Notes under the pieces: model-generated
What the model was told of the DNA's origin: nothing
What the model saw: only the letters and a program-made list of their open reading frames with translations
Databases searched by the model: none
Shown: positions 44,971-52,608 of the stretch, piece by piece
Position numbering within the stretch: position 1 is the stretch's first letter
Layout: the number at the start of each line of letters is the position of its first letter
Source: Azospirillum sp. TSH64
GTDB taxonomy: Bacteria; Pseudomonadota; Alphaproteobacteria; Azospirillales; Azospirillaceae
Direction: 5' to 3'
Length of the DNA: 64,000 nt
Assembly: GCF_003116035.1 (NCBI RefSeq)
Contig: NZ_LGQW01000002.1
Coordinates: forward strand, 62,001 to 126,000
Translations under genes and position numbers: made by a program

Positions 44971-45513
44971 TCACGTCATCCTTGCCAGGATCCCGGCCAC
45001 GACGGCGTCGAGGTCGCCGCCGCGGTAGAGCGTTCCCTCGATGCCCGCCCGCTGCGCCGCCTGCACGTCGGTGTCGCGGTCGCCGATCAGGAAACTGCCC
45101 TTCGGTTCCACCGGCCATTCGGCCATCGCCTGCAACAGCATCCCCGGCTCCGGCTTGCGGCAGGCGCAGTCGGTGCGGTAAGGCGGCTCGCCATGATCGG
45201 GATGGTGCGGGCAGTGATAGAAGGCGTCGACATGGGCGCCGACGGCGCGCAACTCCTGCTGCATCCAACGATGCAGGGTGCGCACATGCTCCTCGCTGTA
45301 CAGGCCGCGGGCGACCCCGGCCTGGTTGGTGACGACGAAGACCAGAAAGCCGGCGTCGTTCAACCGCTTCACCGCCTCCCTGGCTCCCGGCATCCAGGTG
45401 ATCTGGTCGGGACGGTGGGCGAAGCCGATGTCTTCGTTCAGCACGCCGTCGCGGTCGAAGAAGGCAGCTTTGCGGCGTCCGGCATTCCGGGCTTGGGGTG
45501 ATGTGTCGGGCAT
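44971..45513 (-). CDS. gmhB: D-glycero-D-manno-heptose 1,7-bisphosphate 7-phosphatase
   Basis: A HAD-superfamily phosphatase in ADP-heptose synthesis for the LPS core. The 180-residue protein has the nucleophile motif FFDRDGVLNEDIGF, VVTNQAGVARGLY, and the structural zinc loop of GmhB (C-P-H ... C-A-C within YHCPHHPDHG and DCACRKPEPGM), then GDRDTDVQAA. No other heptose gene is near it in this window. Confidence 0.93.
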   Translation of the reverse strand: MPDTSPQARNAGRRKAAFFDRDGVLNEDIGFAHRPDQITWMPGAREAVKRLNDAGFLVFVVTNQAGVARGLYSEEHVRTLHRWMQQELRAVGAHVDAFYHCPHHPDHGEPPYRTDCACRKPEPGMLLQAMAEWPVEPKGSFLIGDRDTDVQAAQRAGIEGTLYRGGDLDAVVAGILARMT

Positions 45514-45666
45514 GATGGCGGTGGCGGGGCTCTTAAGGGGCGGTCGGGTTGAGAAGCCGCTTGGGCAGCATCGTTGTCAACCCGGATGCCGCTTTCCCAA
45601 ACAAGATGCTTTGAAAATAAAATGACATGTCTTCATGAAAACATATGGTGAAATCACGCCATTACC

Positions 45667-46155
45667 TTATTCCCGTTCGATGCGACGGACGCAGCCGAGC
45701 AGCAATTCCTCCAGATTGAGCGGCGGCATATCGATGTGGATGGCTTCAAAGCCGCGGTTCCGCGCCCGGACCATCAGGTCGTGATTGGTCTCGGCGATGG
45801 ACAGCAGGACTGGGCGGACGGCACCGCGCATCGCGGTCAGCCGGTCGAAGACGGATGGCCACGGACCTTCGGCTTCCCGCCGCTCCGGTCCGGTCTCCCC
45901 CAGCACGATCAGGTCGGGACCGATGGCACCGGACAAGGCGGCAGGGGACCGCGCCAGCAGAGCCAGTCCTTCCTCCATTGTTCGGCCCGCCACCACCCCC
46001 CAACCCAGCGTCTCCAGGTAAAGCCGCAGCCCCTCGCGCAGCAATGGATTGCGGTCGGCAACCAGAGCCCAGCGTACCCGGCTTCCGGTCGTCCAGTGCT
46101 GCGGCGATGGGCCGGCATGATCCATTCGGCCGTCATCGATCATGGACGCGGTCAT
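45667..46155 (-). CDS. Degenerate receiver-like protein
   Basis: A 162-residue protein with the fold pattern of a response-regulator receiver: RWALVADRNPLLREGLRLYLETLGW, then PDLIVLGETG, VLLSIAETN and FEAIHIDMPPLNLEELL. The phosphoacceptor Asp and the conserved Lys are both replaced, so it is probably not phosphorylated. There is no output domain. I start it at the ATG at 46155, because the open stretch further upstream is low in similarity and rich in Gln/Pro/Cys. Divergent from a LuxR-type regulator, with which it may share control. Confidence 0.65.
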   Translation of the reverse strand: MTASMIDDGRMDHAGPSPQHWTTGSRVRWALVADRNPLLREGLRLYLETLGWGVVAGRTMEEGLALLARSPAALSGAIGPDLIVLGETGPERREAEGPWPSVFDRLTAMRGAVRPVLLSIAETNHDLMVRARNRGFEAIHIDMPPLNLEELLLGCVRRIERE

Positions 46156-46347
46156 GGGGGCGTGCTCCGGTTCGAAGGCTCCTGTCTGCGGCAGGGACTC
46201 TTCCTGTGACTTTTGAGGAAAATTCCCGGGATCGCATCCTCCACATGACGGACGAGGCGCTTGGACTATGGTCATATGCAACCGATGGCGCTTGAATGAG
46301 AAATGTTGCCTACGGGAAATTGATTGCTAACGGAGGATTTCCCTATA

Positions 46348-47553
46348 GTGGACAGCGCTGACCAGTTGATCGAGGCTATCTACGACGCCGTGACCTTTCC
46401 GGAGCGCTGGGGAGGGGTTTTGGAGCGGCTCTGCGCCTTGACCGATGCGACGCACGGCTTCCTGTTCACCACCGCCCCCCGCCATGACAGCCTGACCGCG
46501 GCATTGTGGGCCCGCCACAACATCACCGACAGGCAGCTGGCCGACTACACCACGCATTTCCGCCACCGTGACGTCTGGGCGAACGCCGCAGCGGCGCGCG
46601 GTCTGCTGAACCGCTGCGTCGTCCGCCGCGGCGAGGAGCTGGTACCGGATGCGGTTCTGCGGCGCTCGGCCTTCTTCAACGAGCTGCTGCGGGATCACGG
46701 CATGGGCCGGCTGTGCGCACTCACCCTGTCCGACGGCGGCGAGCTTTCGTCGGTGCAGCCGGTGCTGAGCCTCCATCGGCCCGCCGATGCCCTCCCCTTT
46801 TCCGACGAGACGGTCCGCCTTCTTCAGGACTGTGCCCCGCATCTCCAGCGGGCGATGCGGTTGCGCGTCCGGTTGCTGGCAGGCCGGGACGGCCGGGAGG
46901 AGGCTCGCTGGAGCGGCCGTGCCATCGACCGGCTGCCGATGGGGGTTGTCCTGCTCGACGCCACCGGGCGGATTGCCGGCCTGAACCGGGCCGGGCAGGC
47001 GATGATCGATGCGCGGGACGGGCTGCGGCTTGTGCAGGGGCGGTTGCAGGCTGAACAGGGGGGCGAGGCTCGCCGGCTTGCCCATCTGCTGGAGGCTGCG
47101 GCGTCGGCCGGCGGAAAGGGGGCATCGGCGCACCGGGGGGAAGCGGCCGACCTGCGGGTGTCGCGCCCCTCCGGCCGGGCGTCCTATCTGCTGAGCGTTC
47201 TGCCTCTGTCGCCCGAGGCTGCGGGACCGTTCGACGATGCGGATGGCGGGGGCAGTGGTGGGGGCGGCGGTGCGCACATCCGGGCCGTGGTCTACATCGT
47301 CGATCCGGCCGCGGTGGCGCCTGGGTTGGGAAGGCGGCTGTGCGCCCTGTTCGGTCTGACGGCGGTGGAGGCCGGCCTCGTCGTCGATTTGCTGGGCGAC
47401 CTGACCCCGGCCGAGATCGGCGAGCGTCGCGGCGTGGCGATCAGCACGGTGCGCAGCCAACTGCGCAGCGTCTTCGCCAAGACCGGAACCACCCGCCAAA
47501 GCGAGCTGATGAATCTGGTGAACCGCTGCCTGATGCTGCCTGAAGGGCCGTGA
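46348..47553 (+). CDS. LuxR-type helix-turn-helix transcriptional regulator
   Basis: A 401-residue protein. The large N-terminal part (about 1-330) is PAS/GAF-like, with IYDAVTFPERWGGVLERL and a later PAS-like strand pair (PMGVVLLDATGRIAGLNRAG). The C-terminal HTH is LTPAEIGERRGVAISTVRSQL. A glycine-rich linker near 290-300 separates sensor and HTH. GGAGG (46332-46336) precedes the GTG at 46348; an in-frame TTG at 46324 lies upstream of that site and is less likely. The ligand is unknown; no autoinducer synthase is seen. Confidence 0.88.
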   Translation: MDSADQLIEAIYDAVTFPERWGGVLERLCALTDATHGFLFTTAPRHDSLTAALWARHNITDRQLADYTTHFRHRDVWANAAAARGLLNRCVVRRGEELVPDAVLRRSAFFNELLRDHGMGRLCALTLSDGGELSSVQPVLSLHRPADALPFSDETVRLLQDCAPHLQRAMRLRVRLLAGRDGREEARWSGRAIDRLPMGVVLLDATGRIAGLNRAGQAMIDARDGLRLVQGRLQAEQGGEARRLAHLLEAAASAGGKGASAHRGEAADLRVSRPSGRASYLLSVLPLSPEAAGPFDDADGGGSGGGGGAHIRAVVYIVDPAAVAPGLGRRLCALFGLTAVEAGLVVDLLGDLTPAEIGERRGVAISTVRSQLRSVFAKTGTTRQSELMNLVNRCLMLPEGP

Positions 47554-47571
47554 TTGCCGCAGCCGTGACGG

Positions 47572-47685
47572 TCAAGGCAGCGCCGATACCATCAGGAGGC
47601 CGAGATAGATGCCGATGAACAGGCCCAGCACGATGCCGTAATCGGCTTCCGTCATCGGGTTGGAGTCAGGGTCGAACTGCCGCAT
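47572..47685 (-). CDS. Small single-span membrane protein
   Basis: A 37-residue product, MRQFDPDSNP then MTEADYGIVL, followed by a hydrophobic segment, FIGIYLGLLMVSALP. AAGG lies 8 bases before the ATG. The short acidic head and single transmembrane helix look designed and not random, but no family is recognised. The frame is open to 47841 without signal. It is convergent with the LuxR-type gene. Confidence 0.5.
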   Translation of the reverse strand: MRQFDPDSNPMTEADYGIVLGLFIGIYLGLLMVSALP

Positions 47686-47859
47686 GAATACGCCTTCTGC
47701 GCCGTTGGTCCTGCCTGAATAACAGTGGACGGCGGCGGATCGTTGCGACATCGGCGTGGTATGGGGGCGGGCCATTCCGGGACCGGATCTCTGCGAACCG
47801 GTCCCGTCGGCGATAGGGGGTGGCGATAAGGGCGGTGGCAAGGGTGTTTCGCGCCCGCT

Positions 47860-48600
47860 TCAGGTGGAGCTTTCCGCCTGCCCGGTGATGGCGGGCTTCG
47901 CCGGCATCTCCTCGGCAAGGGCGCGGTAGGCCAGCCCGCCCGCGAGGCCGCCGGCCAGCGGGGCGAGCCAGAACAGCCAGAGCTGCTGCAACGCCCATCC
48001 GCCGACCACCAGGGCCGGCCCGGTGCTGCGCGCCGGGTTCACCGAGGTGTTGGTGACCGGGATGCTGATCAGGTGGATCAGCACGAGCGCCATGCCGATG
48101 GCCAGCGGCGCGAAGCCGGCCGGCGCCCGCCGGTCGGTGGATCCCAGGATCACCAGCACGAAGAAGAAGGTCAGCACCAGCTCGATCGCCAGGGCCGAGG
48201 TGACGCTGTACTGGCCGGGCGAATGCGCCTCGTACCCGTTGGCGGCGAGGCCGTTGACGGCCAGGCTGTAGTCGGCCTTCCCGGTGGCGATGACATAGAG
48301 GACCAGGGCTGCCGCGAAGGCGCCGACCAGCTGGGCCAGCACATAGGGCAGGATGTCCTTGGCCGGGAACCGCCCGCCGGCCCACAGCCCGACCGTGACC
48401 GCCGGGTTCAGATGACAGCCGGAGATGTGGCCGATGGAATAGGCCATGGTCAGGACGGTGAGGCCGAAGGCAAGCGACACGCCGAGCAATCCGATCCCGA
48501 CCTGCGGAAAGGCGGCGGCGAGGACGGCACTGCCGCATCCGCCGAAGACCAGCCAGAATGTTCCGAGAAACTCAGCGGAGCTGCGCCTAATCATACTCAT
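47860..48600 (-). CDS. aqpZ: Aquaporin Z
   Basis: A water channel of 246 residues with six transmembrane segments and the two half-helix motifs: NPAV (in [13 protein letters not shown]) and NPARS (in [11 protein letters not shown]). The ar/R filter region fits AqpZ and not a glycerol channel, with His and the NPA-linked Arg present. Starts at 48600 with GGGAGG upstream. Slightly longer than E. coli AqpZ (231) because of a C-terminal tail. Single gene, divergent from the diguanylate cyclase. Confidence 0.95.
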   Translation of the reverse strand: MSMIRRSSAEFLGTFWLVFGGCGSAVLAAAFPQVGIGLLGVSLAFGLTVLTMAYSIGHISGCHLNPAVTVGLWAGGRFPAKDILPYVLAQLVGAFAAALVLYVIATGKADYSLAVNGLAANGYEAHSPGQYSVTSALAIELVLTFFFVLVILGSTDRRAPAGFAPLAIGMALVLIHLISIPVTNTSVNPARSTGPALVVGGWALQQLWLFWLAPLAGGLAGGLAYRALAEEMPAKPAITGQAESST

Positions 48601-48966
48601 GCCAACCTCCCACTGCTGTCAGGGTTGCCGAAGGCCGGCGGATGCCGGTGCGCAGACGAGGATAAATCCACTTCCGCGGGAGGGAGTTCGCGCGTTCGGG
48701 CAGGGGGATGTGGCAGAAGAACAGGGGGGTGGAACAACCGGATCGGGATGTCGCCCACAGGGCCCGGCGCCCTGCCGAACCTTTGTCCCGTGAAGCCCTT
48801 GAATGGACGGGGCACGCCTCCTTGCCGGAATGCAAGCCGGTCCTTTCCCCCACTTTGCGACAACGCTTTGTTTAAGCTTGATTCCCTATAGAGTTGATTG
48901 CCAGGATATGCAGCATGTTCTCTGGCCGTTCGACCGATCCTGGGCGATCGATGGGGGGAGTTCGCA
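48601..48966. promoter_or_regulatory. Divergent intergenic region aqpZ / diguanylate cyclase
   Basis: About 365 bases with no supportable gene. It should contain two divergent promoters. The most promoter-like DNA is the AT-richer stretch at 48,860-48,900, with TATAGA at 48887-48892 reading toward the cyclase. I see no operator palindrome. Confidence 0.45.
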
Positions 48967-50664
48967 ATGGCGGAGCAGGGTGAGCGCGACATGGACGGCG
49001 GGGCGTCCGCCGATCCCAGGCCGGGCGCTTTCCCCTTATGGCCGGCCGACGGCAGCATGTGCGGCATTGATGGAGCCGGCGTGCTGGACGCGCTGTTCTC
49101 CACCAACGCCGCCCCCATCCTGCTGATCGATCCCGGACGCGACGGCGCCATCGTCGATGCCAACCCGCGGGCCGCCGTCTTTTACGGCCACAGCCGCGAC
49201 CGGCTGCGCAGCCTTCATGTCTGGGACATCAACCAGCTCGGGCGGGCGATCCTGCCGGCGATGCGCGAGATCGCGTCCTGGGAGGGCGGCCATTATCCGC
49301 AGCGTTTCCACCATCGCCTGGCCGACGGGTCGGTGCGCGATGTGCAGGTCTATGCCGGCCCCATCCACCTCGGCGGGCGCAAGCTTCTGCTGTGCATCAT
49401 CCACGACATCACCGCCGTGATCGAGGCCGAGCAGTTCAACCGCCTGCTGCTGGAGAACGTGCAGGTCGGGGTGTGCGGCATCGACCGCTCGGGTGCCGTC
49501 ACCTTCGTCAATCCCACCGCCACCAGCGCCTTCGGCTTCCGCCACGAAAGCGAGCTGATTCGCAGCCACATCGGACGCTTCCTGTTCCCTGCCTTCCCAC
49601 CCGGCACCGCCACTGGAGGCGTCAGGCCCCATCCGGTGTTCCGGGTTGCGGAGGCCGGAGAGCCGGTGCGCGACATCGAGACGGTGCTGTACCGCGGCGA
49701 CGGCACGTCCTTTCCCGTACGGCTGACCGCCAGCCCGATCCGCAAGAATGACGGGATCGTCGGGGTGGTCATCAGCTTCTTCGACCTGACGGAGGAGCGC
49801 GAGCGGGAAGCCCAGGCGAGCGATCTCGCCAATGCCCTTCCGGGTGCGGTGTTCCAGGCCGAACTCCATCCCGGCGGAGGCTTGCGCGCGACCTACTTCA
49901 GCACCGCCGCAGCCTCCCTGTTCGGCGTGCGGCCGGATGCCGACCTGACCGCCGCGCGGACCCTGGCGCCTGTGATGGCGATGAAGGGGTGGGCGCGGGT
50001 CCGGCACGGCCTGCGGCAGGCTGGCCGGGCGGGCCGGGTCTGGGAAGGCGAGATGGAGATCGCCGGCGGACGCTGGGTGCTGGGCCGCGCCCAGCCGCGC
50101 CGCCGGAGCGACGGCACCGTGCTGTTCAACGGAGTGCTGCTGGACATCACCGACCGCAAGGGGCTTGAGGCGGAGCTGCAGCAGGCGGCCATGCACGATC
50201 CGCTGACCGGTGTGTGGAACCGCCGGCGGTTCCAGCAGGCGGTGGGCGAAGCCGCGGCCAGGCTCGAGCGGTACGGGCGCCCCTATATCCTGGCGTTGAT
50301 GGACATCGACCATTTCAAGCGCTTCAACGACACGCATGGGCATCAGGCAGGCGACGATGCCCTGCGCATGGTCGCCGCCACCCTGTCGGACCGGCTGCGC
50401 CGCTCGGACGCGTTGGCGCGCTGGGGGGGCGAGGAATTCGCCCTGCTGCTGACCGAGACCGATCTGCCCTCCGCCCTGGGCGTTCTGGAAGCCCTGCGGC
50501 AGAGGGTGAGCGCGCAGCGGATGGCGTGCGGCGGGGCGGTCACCATCAGCATCGGCGTCGGCCAGGCCAGGGCCGGCGAGGACATCGACAGCCTGCTCCA
50601 GCGCGTCGATGCCGCGCTGTACAAGGCGAAAGCCGCCGGCAGAAACCGCGTCGAACAAGCCTGA
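48967..50664 (+). CDS. PAS-domain diguanylate cyclase
   Basis: A 565-residue soluble protein that should make cyclic di-GMP. It has three PAS-like domains (about 40-150, 155-290, 305-405; SAFGFRHESELI and LLDITDRKGLE mark their ends), then a GGDEF domain (about 405-560). The active-site loop is GGEEF (487-491), an active variant in other cyclases, and the inhibitory I-site RRSD (478-481) is intact. The start at 48967 follows GGGGGAG; an earlier TTG exists at 48898. The phage-tail genes begin 255 bases after the stop, on the same strand. Confidence 0.93.
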   Translation: MAEQGERDMDGGASADPRPGAFPLWPADGSMCGIDGAGVLDALFSTNAAPILLIDPGRDGAIVDANPRAAVFYGHSRDRLRSLHVWDINQLGRAILPAMREIASWEGGHYPQRFHHRLADGSVRDVQVYAGPIHLGGRKLLLCIIHDITAVIEAEQFNRLLLENVQVGVCGIDRSGAVTFVNPTATSAFGFRHESELIRSHIGRFLFPAFPPGTATGGVRPHPVFRVAEAGEPVRDIETVLYRGDGTSFPVRLTASPIRKNDGIVGVVISFFDLTEEREREAQASDLANALPGAVFQAELHPGGGLRATYFSTAAASLFGVRPDADLTAARTLAPVMAMKGWARVRHGLRQAGRAGRVWEGEMEIAGGRWVLGRAQPRRRSDGTVLFNGVLLDITDRKGLEAELQQAAMHDPLTGVWNRRRFQQAVGEAAARLERYGRPYILALMDIDHFKRFNDTHGHQAGDDALRMVAATLSDRLRRSDALARWGGEEFALLLTETDLPSALGVLEALRQRVSAQRMACGGAVTISIGVGQARAGEDIDSLLQRVDAALYKAKAAGRNRVEQA

Positions 50665-50762
50665 GCGGCGGGATCGGTCTGTCCTGCCGGGGCATGCCGT
50701 GGAGCGGACGGACCGGGCTTCGCTGACCGTCCAAGGGGAAAATCCACGTCACCCCCTTGTTC

Positions 50763-50847
50763 TGGAAAGCTTTTCCAAAAACATATGGCGCCTGCCCACG
50801 GGGTAAGATAATCATCCGTTTAAAGGAATTATGTCCTTTAAACGGAT
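50763..50847. promoter_or_regulatory. Palindromes between the diguanylate cyclase and the tail genes
   Basis: Two inverted repeats lie in a low-GC patch. TGGAAA (50763-50768) / TTTCCA (50772-50777) has a 3-base centre. ATCCGTTTAAAGGA (50814-50827) / TCCTTTAAACGGAT (50834-50847) is perfect over 14-base arms with a 6-base loop. The second could be a terminator for the cyclase gene (no T-run follows) or a repressor site for the tail module. No GTTC-N7-GTTC SOS box is present here. Confidence 0.7.
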
Positions 50848-50919
50848 GAAGGTCCACTGGGACGAATGCCCTCCCGCCATTCGCCTCCCCCCTGACCGTC
50901 TTATCGGAGTCCCGAGGCC

Positions 50920-51294
50920 ATGCTGCTGCACGCATTGCTCAAACACGTCGAAGCCGAAGGGCTGGGAACCGAAGGAGGGTCCCTGTTCCTGGGCCGGGCG
51001 CCGCAGGACACCGCTGCGGGATCGGTCTTCCTGCCGCGGGGCGGAACCCGCCGCGACTATGCGCAAGGCCTTCGCCGGCTTTCCTTCCAGGTCCGCACCC
51101 ACGATCCCGACTATCTCGCCGGAGAGGCCCGCGCCCTGGCGATCGCCGACGCACTGACCCTGCGGGCGGCTCCGGCTGGGGGCTGTTTCGTCATCTCGTG
51201 CCTGCCCCAGCACGAGCCGCTGATGCCCCATGACGAGACGGCAAGCACCTTCACCTTCATCGTCAACTACCGCGCCGACTGGCGTGTCGCCTGA
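50920..51294 (+). CDS. Putative tail terminator / tail completion protein
   Basis: A 124-residue first gene of the tail module. Sequence has the alpha/beta layout of gpU-like terminators: RRDYAQGLRRLSFQVRTHDPDYLAGEARALAIADAL in the middle and a C-terminal STFTFIVNYRADW. The gene sits immediately before the tail tube gene, as U does before V in lambda. Homology is judged from size, layout and position, so the call is tentative. The ATG at 50920 is preceded by GGAG. Confidence 0.65.
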   Translation: MLLHALLKHVEAEGLGTEGGSLFLGRAPQDTAAGSVFLPRGGTRRDYAQGLRRLSFQVRTHDPDYLAGEARALAIADALTLRAAPAGGCFVISCLPQHEPLMPHDETASTFTFIVNYRADWRVA

Positions 51295-51310
51295 TTAGGA
51301 GACTATACCC

Positions 51311-51832
51311 ATGGCCATCACCACCGAAGACATCGCCCTCGGTATCTGCGACGTCACCTTCGACGGCATCGATCTCGGCTCGACCAAGGGCGGCGTCGAA
51401 GTGACCGTCAAGACCACGAACTATCAGGTCAAGGCCGACCAGATGGGCGAGACCCCGCTCAAGGACGTCATCACCGGCACCGAGGTGTCGGTCAAGGTGC
51501 CGATGCTGGAAACCAACCTGACCAAGCTGCTGGCGGTGATGCCGCAGGCGGTCGGCGTCGGCGCGGCCGGTGCCGAGGTCGGGGTCGAGATCCGCTCCGG
51601 CGTCAACATCGACCTGCTGGCCATCGCCGCCCCGCTGAAGCTGCACCCCACCGCCCTGCCCGCCTCCACCACCAAGGACGATTTCGTCGCCTTCAAGGCA
51701 GCACCGCTGCCCAACTTCACCTTCAAGTACGAGAACGGCGGCGAGCGCGTCTACGAGGTCACCTTCAGCTGCTATCCGGACGGCACCGCCGGCAACCGCA
51801 TCGCCGCCTTCGGCGCCCCCGTCGCCGCCTGA
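51311..51832 (+). CDS. Major tail tube protein
   Basis: A 173-residue beta-rich protein with repeated Val/Thr strands (GGVEVTVKTTNYQVKADQMG, TGTEVSVKVPMLETNLTKLL) typical of tube proteins that stack as hexameric rings. The position between terminator and chaperones matches gpV. GAGACTATACCC precedes the ATG. It should be the most abundant protein of the particle. Confidence 0.8.
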   Translation: MAITTEDIALGICDVTFDGIDLGSTKGGVEVTVKTTNYQVKADQMGETPLKDVITGTEVSVKVPMLETNLTKLLAVMPQAVGVGAAGAEVGVEIRSGVNIDLLAIAAPLKLHPTALPASTTKDDFVAFKAAPLPNFTFKYENGGERVYEVTFSCYPDGTAGNRIAAFGAPVAA

Positions 51833-51916
51833 CCGCGATGGTTCACGGCCGCGGGGGCTTTCGTCCCCGTGGCCGCCCTCGCGGACCTTGCCCGCCACCA
51901 GCGACCGGGAGCCTCC

Positions 51917-52273
51917 ATGCCCCAGCCCACCATTTTGAACCTCGATGAGTTCCGCGTTTCCCGCAGCGTCGTCATCGGCGGGCGCGAGCGCATCCTGAAG
52001 AACATGACCGTCGAACAGTTCCTGCAGGCCGGGGACATCGAGCGGAAGCTTGAGGAGGCCGGCAGCGAGCGGGCGCAGATCCCGATCCTGGTCGATGTGA
52101 TCGCCGGCCATCTCGAAGACACCCCGCGCGAGGAGATCCTCGGCCTCGATCTCGGGCAGCTCCTGGTCCTGCTGGCCTTCATCCGCGGAATCGATCCGGC
52201 GGAGCCGCCGCCGGGGAGACGCCAGCCGGGGGAGCCGCGGGCGGGCAAGCGGGGGAGCCGTCGGGCCCGTTGA
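51917..52273 (+). CDS. Tail assembly chaperone (G-like)
   Basis: A 118-residue protein with an N-terminal folded part (VSRSVVIGGRERILKNMTVEQFLQAGD) and a helical C-terminus, then a basic Pro/Arg/Gly tail. The position between tube and tape measure is that of lambda G. Its stop TGA overlaps the start of the next frame (TTGA), which lies in the -1 frame, as in the G/GT pair. I see no classical X-XXY-YYZ slippery heptamer before the stop, only two copies of GGGGGAGCCG (52228-52237 and 52251-52260). So coupling by reinitiation is as likely as frameshifting. Confidence 0.7.
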   Translation: MPQPTILNLDEFRVSRSVVIGGRERILKNMTVEQFLQAGDIERKLEEAGSERAQIPILVDVIAGHLEDTPREEILGLDLGQLLVLLAFIRGIDPAEPPPGRRQPGEPRAGKRGSRRAR

Positions 52274-52593
52274 CGCGGCTCGACTTCGCCTACTGCTTCG
52301 CCCGCGTCAGCCGCTTCTACGGCATCGACCCGTTGCGCCTGCTGGCGCTGCCGGTGCGGATGTTCTGGACCCTGTTCAACGAGATCGACCGGCTGCGCGC
52401 GGAGGAGATGGCCGACTGGCTGCCGGTGCATCTGACGGCGGCCGGCATCGGCGCCCGCGAACTGCACGACCGGCTGCGCCAGCGGGTCGGCACGCCGCTC
52501 GCCTTCGCCGAGCTGCCCGATGGCGGCTGGGCGGCCGGGGAGCCGGGCCTGACCGAAAAGGCCAGAACCAGACTGCGCGCCCGCTTCGGCTAA
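52270..52593 (+). CDS. Second chaperone-like ORF (T-like), TTG start or frameshift product
   Basis: A 107-residue product with helical sequence (LDFAYCFARVSRFYGIDPLRLLALPVRMFWTLFNEIDRL) and a charged C-terminus. It begins at TTG overlapping the upstream stop by 4 bases and is in the -1 frame relative to it; that frame is open upstream through at least 52180, so a fused G-T product is possible. It directly precedes the tape measure gene. Assignment rests on position and size. Confidence 0.65.
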   Translation: MTRLDFAYCFARVSRFYGIDPLRLLALPVRMFWTLFNEIDRLRAEEMADWLPVHLTAAGIGARELHDRLRQRVGTPLAFAELPDGGWAAGEPGLTEKARTRLRARFG

Positions 52594-52608
52594 CAGAAAG
52601 GGAAAACC

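Noticed and set aside
48587-48853. 88-codon minus-strand ORF in the aqpZ/cyclase gap
   Set aside because: Overlaps the aqpZ start region, no domain and no ribosome binding site; more likely promoter DNA.
50665-50919. SOS box controlling the tail genes
   Set aside because: I searched the gap for GTTC-N7-GTTC and its complement; a single GTTC occurs but without a partner at the right distance.
52220-52273. Classical -1 slippery heptamer in the chaperone overlap
   Set aside because: The G-runs do not fit X-XXY-YYZ in the required frame, so a programmed frameshift is only a possibility.
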